Part shown: positions 41,068-48,419 of the stretch, piece by piece
Layout of the letters: each line of letters starts with the position of its first letter
Numbering within the stretch: the first letter of the stretch is position 1
Virus record (IMG/VR): IMGVR_UViG_3300043420_001594
Location: 1-53,592 of that record
Length of the DNA: 53,592 nt
Origin: a virus
Direction: 5' to 3' (one strand)
The notes under the pieces: model-generated
What the model was told of the DNA's origin: nothing
Database searches by the model: none
What the model saw: the letters and a program-made list of their open reading frames with translations, nothing else
Made by a program: the position numbers and the translations under genes

Positions 41068-41313
41068 GTGGTAGACCTGAGCGAGCAGATCAAGAAGGCG
41101 GCGGCGGAGCTCCGGGTCAAGTCCCTCAAGGACATCCAAGTGGAGACCGCCAAGACGTGGGCGGGGCGTGCCTGCGTGGCGGCCGGTATGGGGCGAGAGC
41201 AGGACGCGATCGAGTACGCCCATGAGGCCATAGAGCACGCAGCACTGTCTGGCAAGGAAGGACTCCTGACAGACATTCGCGCGTCCCTGCGGGCCTGCGG
41301 GGTCGATGTCTAG
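41068..41313 (+). CDS. Small helical late protein, 81 aa
   Basis: A GTG start at 41068 follows ACGGGG. It is nearly all helical (SEQIKKAAAELRVKSLKD, AVEYAHEAIEHAALS-like segments). The N-terminus LSEQIKKAA repeats the amphipathic hydrophobic-K-x-A motif. No family was recognised. It lies between the Dps-like gene and a Cys-module gene, in a string of small late genes. Confidence 0.6.
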   Translation: MVDLSEQIKKAAAELRVKSLKDIQVETAKTWAGRACVAAGMGREQDAIEYAHEAIEHAALSGKEGLLTDIRASLRACGVDV

Positions 41314-41321
41314 GAGGCTGG

Positions 41322-41537
41322 ATGAACCAGTACGTCCGGAAAGAGCTGAACCCTCCCGGACTGCGATTATCTAGGCCCGGTGAGCCGTCATGTGCTGATT
41401 GTCAGCACGCCGTGTCCGGTATGGCGGATGCGCACTCCGGGGCTATGACGTGTCGAGCTGGTCATCGAGATGTCCCAGTCCGCCAAGACTTTCTGTGCAA
41501 CCTGTATGAGCCCGCGGATGGTGAGGATCAGGACTGA
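41322..41537 (+). CDS. Cys-module small protein, 71 aa
   Basis: The ATG at 41322 has AGGAGG 6 bases upstream. It has CADCQH, then MTCRAGHRDVPV and FLCNLYEPAD, giving four Cys plus His positions like those of small iron-sulfur or zinc modules. It is a paralogue of the C-terminal module of the 160-aa protein at 39969 (matching CMTCKYF, GMCGVGSRPVPV, DSYES). Metal binding is likely; role unknown. Confidence 0.65.
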   Translation: MNQYVRKELNPPGLRLSRPGEPSCADCQHAVSGMADAHSGAMTCRAGHRDVPVRQDFLCNLYEPADGEDQD

Positions 41538-41710
41538 ACCGTCACGGTCCACTTCTGCACCTGCACCCGGGCACCCGGGATCATGTGTCGGACCAGCTGT
41601 TTGACCGACTCCTTTTCCGCGTGGGCGAGCGGCCACCTGATGTGTAGGATCAGGGTATCGCCTTGCTCCTCGTAACGATCCAGTGTATTGCCGAGGGCGC
41701 GGGACAGCAT
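41528..41710 (-). CDS. Lone antisense small protein, 60 aa
   Basis: This minus-strand frame (ATG at 41710) fills the 195-base gap between the Cys-module gene and terminase, where the plus strand has no gene. The product MLSRALGNTLDRYEEQGDTL continues ILHIRWPLAHAEKES and ends QVQKWTVTVQS, a sensible beta-alpha-beta pattern. GGGG lies about 11 bases upstream; a TTG start at 41740 with GGGGGTGAA is an alternative. No promoter cassette of the P1-P3 type was found for it. Could be a shadow, but packing and composition favour a gene. Confidence 0.5.
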   Translation of the reverse strand: MLSRALGNTLDRYEEQGDTLILHIRWPLAHAEKESVKQLVRHMIPGARVQVQKWTVTVQS

Positions 41711-41732
41711 CGCCACGACCCCGGAGAAACGC

Positions 41733-43406
41733 GTGTTCAAAGTTCACCCCCGGCAAACCCAACAAGTATCCGCCGCATCCCTGGAACTCTTTCCGTCCGA
41801 GTTCACGAGCCACATCATGCGGATGCCGCATGAAGGGGCGCTGGCCCCATTCTCATTCACCGGTCGAGAGTACCTGATACCTGTCTACGATACACCGCAC
41901 CCGCGGGTGCTGCTGATGTTTGCGCGTCAGTCCGAGAAGTCAACAACCCTCGGCAACAAGATCTTGGCGCTGTCGTGCCTGCGTCACCACTTCAAGTCCC
42001 TATTCGTGAGTCCCTCACAACAGCAGACCGAGGTGTTTAGTCGTGACAAACTGTCGTCCCCGCTCAACCTGTCGGAAGACCTGCGCACGTTCTTGGACAA
42101 GAGCGCCAACAACGTGCTGTTCAAGCGGTTCATCACCGACTCCAGCGTGACGTTGAGGTACGCGTTTCTTCACGCCGACCGTACGCGCGGTATTCCGGCA
42201 GACGCGCTGTTCTTGGACGAGATCCAAGACATCTTGACGGACGTGATCCCGATCATCGAGGAGTGTATGTCGCACTCCCCCTACCAGCTCATGACGTATT
42301 CGGGCACCCCAAAATCACTCGATAATACGATCGCCTACTACTGGAACACCTTCTCGACCCAGAACGAGTGGATGATCCCGTGCGACCGGTGCGGTGGTGG
42401 TGACTACCGGCACTGGGACGTGATCGGTTACGACAACATCGGTCCTGAGGGACTGATCTGCAGTAGATGCAAGAAGGGTATCGACCCTCGGCATTCAGAT
42501 GCCCGGTGGGTATCGCAGAGGTCTGCGCGGTGGTTGCAAGCACCAGATGGAATTCCATTTGAGGGGTACCGGATCCCCCAGATCCTGACCAACTGGGTCA
42601 ACTGGCCCAAGGTCCTGGACAAGAAGAATCGATACGGCAAGGCACAGTTCTACAACGAGGTGCTGGCGCTACCGTACGACTCCGGCGACAAGCCCATCAA
42701 ACGGGAGACCCTGCTGGAACAGTGCAGCGGCATCTCGTTTGCGGATTCCGTCAACTTCTCGGGCAGATCAACCCTGTACATGGGAATCGACTGGGGCGGC
42801 ACCACCAACGCGGGGGGTGGTGAGGAGGGCGGCGTTAGGAAGTCCGCCCCCGCCAGCAGCTACACCGTGGTATCAATCGGCGGATATCTGGGCGGCAAGT
42901 TCCAGTACATCTACTTCCGGCGGTTCGAGGGTGAGGAGGCGGTCATGGACAACATGCTGCCCGTCATCATCCAGCTGGTAGATCGATACAAGATCTCGAT
43001 CATCGGTACCGACTACGGCGGTGGCCTCCACCCGAACGACCGTCTGATCCGACAGTTCGGTATCCGCCGTGTGGCTCGCTATCAGTACGTCAATACCCGC
43101 AAGATCTACTTCAACAAGGACCTGCACCACTGGATGGTCAACCGGACAGAAGCCCTCATGGCCCTCATCAACGCCATCAACCGTAAGGACGAGATCCGAT
43201 TCCCCACATTTAGTGACTGGGAATTCCCTTTTGCGCAGGACCTGCTGTCAGTCTTCACCGAGTACAACAGCTCCAACACCCAAATGATCATCACGAAGGC
43301 GCCGGGCTCCTCTGACGACACCATGCACTCCATGATGTACTGCTGGCTGGCCAGCATGATCGAGCACCCACGGCCCGACATTCTGGCTGCGGACCGAACT
43401 CACTAG
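41733..43406 (+). CDS. terL: Terminase large subunit, 557 aa
   Basis: A GTG start at 41733 has GGAG 7 bases upstream (an upstream TTG at 41688 lacks one). The ATPase has the P-loop ARQSEKST (64-71) and Walker B ALFLDEIQD (D162, E163). A zinc-ribbon insert CDRCGGG...CSRCKKG follows at about 215-245. The C-terminal RNase H-like nuclease has YMGIDWGGT (D353), IIGTDYGGG (D427) and a later Asp in SSDDTMHSMMY. TerL cuts concatemers and drives DNA into the prohead through the portal. The P-loop has Glu in place of the middle Gly, a known variation in terminases. No clear small terminase gene was recognised. Confidence 0.92.
   Translation: MFKVHPRQTQQVSAASLELFPSEFTSHIMRMPHEGALAPFSFTGREYLIPVYDTPHPRVLLMFARQSEKSTTLGNKILALSCLRHHFKSLFVSPSQQQTEVFSRDKLSSPLNLSEDLRTFLDKSANNVLFKRFITDSSVTLRYAFLHADRTRGIPADALFLDEIQDILTDVIPIIEECMSHSPYQLMTYSGTPKSLDNTIAYYWNTFSTQNEWMIPCDRCGGGDYRHWDVIGYDNIGPEGLICSRCKKGIDPRHSDARWVSQRSARWLQAPDGIPFEGYRIPQILTNWVNWPKVLDKKNRYGKAQFYNEVLALPYDSGDKPIKRETLLEQCSGISFADSVNFSGRSTLYMGIDWGGTTNAGGGEEGGVRKSAPASSYTVVSIGGYLGGKFQYIYFRRFEGEEAVMDNMLPVIIQLVDRYKISIIGTDYGGGLHPNDRLIRQFGIRRVARYQYVNTRKIYFNKDLHHWMVNRTEALMALINAINRKDEIRFPTFSDWEFPFAQDLLSVFTEYNSSNTQMIITKAPGSSDDTMHSMMYCWLASMIEHPRPDILAADRTH
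42314..42326 (+). repeat. Dispersed 13-mer site O
   Basis: ATCACTCGATAAT inside the terminase gene. Confidence 0.5.
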
Positions 43407-43409
43407 CCC

Positions 43410-43422
43410 ATTACTCGGTAAT
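43410..43422 (+). repeat. Dispersed 13-mer site P
   Basis: ATTACTCGGTAAT (identical to site D), in the 82-base gap after terminase. In the same gap TTCAAC and TACCAT lie 17 bases apart, a possible weak sigma70-like promoter for the next gene. Confidence 0.55.
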
Positions 43423-43488
43423 GTCTGGACGAGCTTTCAACTTCGGACGGGCCGGTGCTACCATGCTGTAGGTTGCGAGAGGTTTACC

Positions 43489-44487
43489 GTGGACCTAGAA
43501 CAGTACCTGCTTTCAAAATCTGCTTGTGGCGCTGACTGCGGTTGCGGGTGCGGCGGGAAAGTCGATCCCGACACCTTGAAGATGTACGGCCAAAAGGCCG
43601 CCACGCAATTTGTGGGGGAGCAGGTCCCCATGAACGACTCCATCGTGCAGATGGCCAAAGAGGCCAATCTGAACCACGAGCAAGTTAAGCGCGTGGTCGA
43701 GCACGCCAACAACCTGGCCTTCTCCCAGATGTTCAAAGCCGGGTTCTCTCAGAACATCACGTTCCCGATGGCCGACACCTCAGTGGTCATGCAGAATCTG
43801 GAGGCGCCCATGCAGGTCAAGCAGGCCAGTGTCGATATCGTGAAGGGCAGCAGGTATGTCCCGGGTCAGGAGCGTGTGTCGCTGGAGGCAGCGTTCGGCT
43901 ACAACTCCGTCACCCGCGCGATCGAGAAGACCGCCGCCCCTGTCATTGACCGTCATGACCTTACGCGCCAGTACCTCGACAAGGTCGGGGCAGTCCAGAA
44001 GATGCAGTCGGACATGGAGATCTTGGCCGATTCATTTGAGCTGAAGATGGTGGCGTTGGACCGGATGGTCAAGCAGGCTCAGACCGAAGGTTACTCATCC
44101 GAGGTAATTGGTTCTTGCGTGGACGCCGCCAATCCTTCCAGCATCATCCTGAACTACTTGGGCGACCGCTACGGTTCCGCCATCTCGGTCGGATCGATCC
44201 ACAAGCTGGCCCAGATGGGCATGGAGATGGTGAGCAACCCGATCACCGACTCTGTGGTGACCCTACAGAACATGCAGGAGCAACTATTTCAGTTGAGCTC
44301 CAGCATCGAGCGGGCCCAGCAACAGGTTGGTTTGATGCTGCAGACCATGCAGGCGCCCCAGCAACAGAACTCGGCATCGCGGTTGTTCTCGTCGAACAAT
44401 AGCCCCGGCCCCTCTCGGCCTACTCCTGAGGCTCCCCAGGCCACTGTACCGCAACCGCAGGACCAAGCTCCCTTGGAGTCCTACTAG
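43489..44487 (+). CDS. Late protein with Cys-rich N-terminus and KTA tag, 332 aa
   Basis: A GTG start at 43489 has GAGAGG 7 bases upstream. The N-terminus is unusual: MDLEQYLLSKSACGADCGCG with five Cys in the first 25 residues. The rest is helical, with long helices (QKMQSDMEILADSFELKMVA, LQNMQEQLFQLSSSIERAQQ) and a disordered Ser/Pro/Gln tail. An IEKTAAPVID tag lies near residue 145, and VKQASVD is similar. Position between terminase and capsid genes suggests a capsid-assembly or scaffold-associated role. Confidence 0.6.
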   Translation: MDLEQYLLSKSACGADCGCGCGGKVDPDTLKMYGQKAATQFVGEQVPMNDSIVQMAKEANLNHEQVKRVVEHANNLAFSQMFKAGFSQNITFPMADTSVVMQNLEAPMQVKQASVDIVKGSRYVPGQERVSLEAAFGYNSVTRAIEKTAAPVIDRHDLTRQYLDKVGAVQKMQSDMEILADSFELKMVALDRMVKQAQTEGYSSEVIGSCVDAANPSSIILNYLGDRYGSAISVGSIHKLAQMGMEMVSNPITDSVVTLQNMQEQLFQLSSSIERAQQQVGLMLQTMQAPQQQNSASRLFSSNNSPGPSRPTPEAPQATVPQPQDQAPLESY

Positions 44488-44495
44488 GGTGGTGG

Positions 44496-45098
44496 ATGAG
44501 CAGTCTCGTCAAAATCGCAGATAACACACGCGCAGCATCCGATCTCAAGAACTTGGTGGCGTCCTGTCGGGCGGAGTACCGAGGACTAGATCAGGAGAAA
44601 ACGGCGGCCGTTCTGGAGAGAATCCTGGCGGCCCCTGTGCGCGCTGTCGGCAGGAGGGCCCTTAACGTGCTGTTGGGTCCAGTGGCCAAGTCGGGTCCGT
44701 TCAAGGGATCCCGTATGGTCAGACTGCCCGGCAAGGCAGGTTGGCGGTCGATCAGCCAAGGCGAGTTCCAAGCCATCCAGGCTGGACGTTCTCCGGGCAG
44801 GGCAGTACGGATTGATGCGAAGGGCGGACCCGGTTTCTTCAAGGAAGTGCATGGCCGCGGCGGGCTTGTCGGTGCCGCGCGGCGCAATCCCGGAAAGGCC
44901 GCGTTGGGTGTCGGCGGCGCGTACTTGTTGGCCACGAGCCCGGCGGCGCGCGAGATGGCGAAGGGCTTCCTCCCTAGTAAGCGGGAGAACCCGGTGGCAC
45001 CAGAGGTTGAACAGATGTTCGCCGGTCCCGCCACCCCACCGATCAACCCCATCGCCCGCACCGATTGGAAACCCACCTCTTTCACCATGACCAGGTAG
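44496..45098 (+). CDS. Late protein with basic region and membrane-like segment, 200 aa
   Basis: The ATG at 44496 follows GGTGG. It opens with MSSLVKIADNTRAASDLKNL and carries QEKTAAVLE near residue 37. A basic, Gly-rich middle (RRALNVLLGPVAKSG, GRGGLVGAARRNPGKAALG) leads to a hydrophobic segment (LGVGGAYLLATSPAA), then a Pro-rich tail. Similar in design to the next gene. Probable virion protein; no family was recognised. Confidence 0.55.
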   Translation: MSSLVKIADNTRAASDLKNLVASCRAEYRGLDQEKTAAVLERILAAPVRAVGRRALNVLLGPVAKSGPFKGSRMVRLPGKAGWRSISQGEFQAIQAGRSPGRAVRIDAKGGPGFFKEVHGRGGLVGAARRNPGKAALGVGGAYLLATSPAAREMAKGFLPSKRENPVAPEVEQMFAGPATPPINPIARTDWKPTSFTMTR

Positions 45099-45107
45099 GA
45101 GCACCAG

Positions 45108-45746
45108 ATGAGTCGTTTTAGCGAGATCGTGAAAGAAGCGTCGAAGCGTCCTGGTGGCGTACCTAGGACTCCGAAGGGACAGGGCGGAATGTCTGGTCTC
45201 GCCGACGTCCTCAACAAGAAGTGGGGCGGGCCTTTCCCACACTCATCGGGGAAGCCCTTTGACGCCGTCACCGAAACACTGATCAACCAGAACCCGCGCG
45301 GGTTCGCCAGATTGAAGTCTGTCTTCACCAGTCCTGCCGCTCGCCGGTTCGGGATGTATGGTGCGGGAGCCCTCGGTGTCGTTGGAACGGTAGCGGCGGT
45401 TGACGCGATCCGAGATTCGCTCGACAAGAAGATTGGCAGGGAAAAGGCGTTCAAGAACATGATCAAGGAGAACCCGACCCTCGCCTCCGGGAGTCCGGCT
45501 CACGTCAAGAAAGTGTTCAACACCCTCTACACCTTCAACAAGGACATGGCGAAGGATCCGTTGGTAGCGGGTTCGTTTACCCGCCGGTCTCTACAGTTCA
45601 GGGAAGAGGGCCTCCAACCGATGGACATCAAGACGTTGACCGAGATCCGGAAGCACATGAGCGATAGTAGGGGCGGCGGCTCGGCTGCTCGTGGAGTGGT
45701 TGGCGACCTCGGGACGATCAGCGGACTCGCCAGGTTCGCGGGTTAG
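45108..45746 (+). CDS. Late protein with membrane segment, 212 aa
   Basis: The ATG at 45108 has AGGAG 7 bases upstream. The N-terminus MSRFSEIVKEASKRPGG is one of the clearest copies of the shared amphipathic tag. Residues about 75-100 are hydrophobic (FGMYGAGALGVVGTVAAVDA). The C-terminal half is helical and basic (LKKVFNTLYTFNKDMAK-like, REEGLQPMDIKTLTEIRKHM). Probable virion protein; the tag may direct it into the prohead. Confidence 0.55.
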   Translation: MSRFSEIVKEASKRPGGVPRTPKGQGGMSGLADVLNKKWGGPFPHSSGKPFDAVTETLINQNPRGFARLKSVFTSPAARRFGMYGAGALGVVGTVAAVDAIRDSLDKKIGREKAFKNMIKENPTLASGSPAHVKKVFNTLYTFNKDMAKDPLVAGSFTRRSLQFREEGLQPMDIKTLTEIRKHMSDSRGGGSAARGVVGDLGTISGLARFAG

Positions 45747-45756
45747 TGAGGATCTG

Positions 45757-46002
45757 ATGCTGAGCGATCGGAAAGATCGGATCCTGCAGAAGTTGGCGCA
45801 GATGGGTCCGCCGCAGGCCAGTATGATGTCGGCGGGGGCTCCTCAGCTCGTGGCTCCTCCACAGAACCTTGGGGTCACCAACCCGCCAGCACCCGTTCCG
45901 TATGGAGGGGCTCGCCCGCCCATGCAATCTCCGCTCAACATGATCAGCCCCAACACCCTAAAGACACCGGCCGTAAGGGCTCTGACGGGCAAGTATCGTT
46001 AA
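45757..46002 (+). CDS. Small Pro-rich late protein, 81 aa
   Basis: The ATG at 45757 has GAGG 5 bases upstream. The N-terminal helix MLSDRKDRILQKLAQMG carries the shared tag pattern. The rest is Pro/Ala-rich and probably disordered (APPQNLGVTNPPAPVPYGGA), ending in basic RALTGKYR. It directly precedes the protease gene. Function unknown. Confidence 0.55.
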   Translation: MLSDRKDRILQKLAQMGPPQASMMSAGAPQLVAPPQNLGVTNPPAPVPYGGARPPMQSPLNMISPNTLKTPAVRALTGKYR

Positions 46003-46015
46003 TGGAGGCCCGCGC

Positions 46016-47608
46016 ATGCTGAAACTGATCACACTGCCGGGCGTCAGCGATACCGGGGACATCTTGATTCAGGCGATCTTTCCGGGAGCTCCGCTTGTCA
46101 AAACGGCTTCCGCGGCCCTCCATCCGGAGATTCAAAAGTACCTGGGCGACCTGAAGTCGAAACCTGAGAAACTGTACGTGCTGGTCAACGCGCTGGGCGC
46201 GGGGGAGTGGTACGGCAGCAACATCAACGGCGACTACTTCGAGGAACGGGAACTCAACACACCGCAGGGTTCTGAGTTCGGGTTTCGCACGTTCTTGGAC
46301 TCAGGCGTCTACCGACACCACGTCAACAAGGACATTAAGAAATCGTTCGGCAAGGTGATGGTGTCGGTCTACAACCCCATCATGCACCGAGTCGAGCTGG
46401 TCATTGAGATTGACCGGGCTAAGGCTGCGCAAGAGGGCCACGGGGATCTGGTTGACCAACTGGACGCCGGCAAGAACCCGGCTGTCTCGATGGGCTGCCG
46501 GGTGGCGTTCGACGTCTGCAGTATCTGCGGAAACAAGAGCAAGACCCGCAACGATTACTGTCTGCATGCCAAGACAATGATGAATCAGGTCCTACCCGAC
46601 GGTAGAAAAGTGTATGTTCTGAACCCCAACCCCAAGTTCTTCGACATCTCCTTCGTGCTGATCGGGGCGGACCGCACCAGCTACGCAATGGCAAAGGTGG
46701 CGTCGGTGTACGGCGTATCACCGGGTAATATGTTGTCGGCGGACTTGGCGGAAGAGTACGGTTTGCGGGATCGCTCATCCGTCACCATGCTGGCGGAAAA
46801 GCTGGCCAACAAGCAGAAACTCTCCAATATGGTCAAGAACCTGCCCGCCATTTCGGCCAAGGTGATGCCCGGCATCACCGGACAGGAACCCAACCTACCT
46901 GCTGAACTGTTGGATCGGCTGGCCCAAAAGCCTCTCCCCTCCGTCACCACTACGCTGTCAGCCTCAGGGATCGTCTTGAAGCCTGCCGAATACCAGCGTA
47001 TCGTTCTGATGAAGATGGGGCAGGCCGACAAGGCCGCTCGTCTCGCGAAACTTGGGTCGGTGTTCCGCCCCAACGGGCATGCCGATCACTCGATCCGGTA
47101 CCTAGACGCTCGGCACTACGACGTGGACGTTCGGGATATGGCGATCCCCTACTTGGAGAAGAGGTCCGCCTTCGATCCCGTTCTCAGTCGTAGACTTCAG
47201 AAGGCCTCGGCATCCTCGCGCACGCATGAGCAGTTTGCAGATGACGAGTTGCTCGATAAGATCGCATCTGGGTACAACGGTTACCGGGAGCAGATGTTGG
47301 AGAACATCAGTACCCTGGTGGCCACAACAACGGGCAGGGATCCAACCCTGCTCACGGCGCTGTCTGGCGCAGACCTCGAAGGGATGTTCTTGGGCAACGG
47401 TCTGGCAAAATCAGCGGAGGTGAGCCCCCCGCAGGCCCTGCTAGGCGCGGTACCATGGGCATACCTTTACGGAGCCTTCGGTGGAGGTTCTGGGGAGGGT
47501 ACTGACAAGGCAGAGTCGTTCGTCGCTAAGCACCCGCTGTTGGCGGCGTCCATTTTGGCTGGCCTCGGGAAACTGAGTGCTGGCCTGGTGAAGGCAAAGT
47601 TGGTTTAG
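46016..47608 (+). CDS. Capsid/prohead maturation protease, 530 aa
   Basis: The ATG at 46016 has GGAGG 8 bases upstream. The N-terminal 190 residues look like a phage prohead serine protease: VLVNALGAGEWYGSNINGDY, then GVYRHHVNKD with candidate catalytic H101/H102, HRVELVIEIDRAKA, and NPAVSMGCRV with candidate S158. A Cys cluster CSICGNKSKTRNDYCLH (C168, C171, C182, H184) follows and may bind zinc. LVKTASAALHP at residue 28 is a probable self-cleavage tag. The C-terminal 300 residues are helical and may form a core or scaffold. It sits next to tagged scaffold-like proteins and the capsid gene. Confidence 0.75.
   Translation: MLKLITLPGVSDTGDILIQAIFPGAPLVKTASAALHPEIQKYLGDLKSKPEKLYVLVNALGAGEWYGSNINGDYFEERELNTPQGSEFGFRTFLDSGVYRHHVNKDIKKSFGKVMVSVYNPIMHRVELVIEIDRAKAAQEGHGDLVDQLDAGKNPAVSMGCRVAFDVCSICGNKSKTRNDYCLHAKTMMNQVLPDGRKVYVLNPNPKFFDISFVLIGADRTSYAMAKVASVYGVSPGNMLSADLAEEYGLRDRSSVTMLAEKLANKQKLSNMVKNLPAISAKVMPGITGQEPNLPAELLDRLAQKPLPSVTTTLSASGIVLKPAEYQRIVLMKMGQADKAARLAKLGSVFRPNGHADHSIRYLDARHYDVDVRDMAIPYLEKRSAFDPVLSRRLQKASASSRTHEQFADDELLDKIASGYNGYREQMLENISTLVATTTGRDPTLLTALSGADLEGMFLGNGLAKSAEVSPPQALLGAVPWAYLYGAFGGGSGEGTDKAESFVAKHPLLAASILAGLGKLSAGLVKAKLV
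46717..46729 (+). repeat. Dispersed 13-mer site Q
   Basis: ATCACCGGGTAAT inside the protease gene. Confidence 0.5.
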
Positions 47609-47626
47609 GCTCTAAGGTAGGGCCTG

Positions 47627-47655
47627 TTGCCAACGACCGGTACTGCGCCTAGGCT
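47627..47655 (+). promoter_or_regulatory. Candidate sigma70-like promoter
   Basis: TTGCCA and TAGGCT are 17 bases apart in the 107-base gap before the acidic scaffold-like gene. Minus-35 matches 5 of 6 bases, minus-10 only the outer three. It could be a host-type late promoter for the capsid genes. Confidence 0.35.
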
Positions 47656-47715
47656 GTTTCGGCGGTCCAAGATGGTCAGCACCAACAACGCTGTGTGTTA
47701 CACGAGGAGTTACAG

Positions 47716-48285
47716 ATGAACGAGATTCTTGCTCAAGCGTACGGTACCCGTGAGAAGTTGGCCTCGGCCGTCGAGAAGACCGCCGAGGCGGCGCTCCTGG
47801 ACGAGCTGGTCAAGGTTGCGGAGGCTGAGGGCGTGGACCTGAACCAGCTCGACGACAATGACATCGCCGAGATCCTGGCCAGCGCCATGCAGGAGGCTGC
47901 CGCCGAGAAGACGGCGTCGGCTGAGGACGAGGGCCTGTCGGATGTCGACAGCGCCAAGCTCCAGGAGGCTGACTTCCTGGGTCGCGTGATGGCTCACGCC
48001 ATGTTCGACGAGATGGCTAGCATTCAGGACGGCGATGTCGAGAAGACGGCGTCGGCTGAGGAGCAGGAGTTCCTGCAGGCCTTCGAGTCGATGGCCGTCT
48101 ACAAGGCCAACGAGATCCTGGCCGCCGTTGGCGTCGAGGAAGCGGGCGAGCACGTCAAGACCGCGGCTCCGTACGAGGTCGAGGACGACCAGCTCGCGAC
48201 CGCCATCATCGAGCGCGCCGGCGAGCTGCTGGACGAGGCTGGTTGGGATGTCGATGCCATCGCGAGGGCGCTGGAAGGCATGTAA
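47716..48285 (+). CDS. Acidic scaffold-like protein with repeated KTAS tags, 189 aa
   Basis: The ATG at 47716 has GAGGAG 7 bases upstream. It is highly acidic and helical (LLDELVKVAEAEGVDLNQLD, DDNDIAEILASAMQEAA, DVDSAKLQEADFLGRVMAHA). Four tags are spaced along it: VEKTAEA, AEKTASAEDEG, VEKTASAEEQE and VKTAAPYEVE. The tag DNA itself is repeated almost exactly. Between the protease and the major capsid protein, acidic helical proteins with repeated cleavage tags are expected to be scaffold or core proteins. Confidence 0.7.
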   Translation: MNEILAQAYGTREKLASAVEKTAEAALLDELVKVAEAEGVDLNQLDDNDIAEILASAMQEAAAEKTASAEDEGLSDVDSAKLQEADFLGRVMAHAMFDEMASIQDGDVEKTASAEEQEFLQAFESMAVYKANEILAAVGVEEAGEHVKTAAPYEVEDDQLATAIIERAGELLDEAGWDVDAIARALEGM

Positions 48286-48302
48286 GGGTCTTTGCTCAAC
48301 CC

Positions 48303-48315
48303 ATCACCTGGTAAT
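48303..48315 (+). repeat. Dispersed 13-mer site R
   Basis: ATCACCTGGTAAT in the gap between the two scaffold-like genes, just before a strong hairpin. Confidence 0.55.
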
Positions 48316-48349
48316 AAACTGGTGCGGTGGGTTGGGCGGACGATAGCCT

Positions 48350-48400
48350 CGGTCGCGGCCCACCAGGTAGTCGCTGAGACTGGGTGGTGGGCCGCGACCG
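48350..48400 (+). terminator. Long perfect hairpin in the capsid operon
   Basis: A 16-base arm (48350-48365, CGGTCGCGGCCCACCA) pairs perfectly with 48385-48400 across a 19-base loop. It sits between the two scaffold-like genes, and GAGAGG plus ATG follow directly. With no T-run it may be an RNA-processing site, attenuator or stability element that sets relative protein levels. Confidence 0.75.
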
Positions 48401-48419
48401 GACGGCAGGAGAGGTCGGG

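Noticed and set aside
43470-43560. Signal peptide or lipoprotein box in the Cys-rich N-terminus of the 332-aa protein
   Set aside because: No hydrophobic segment precedes the Cys cluster, so export is unlikely.
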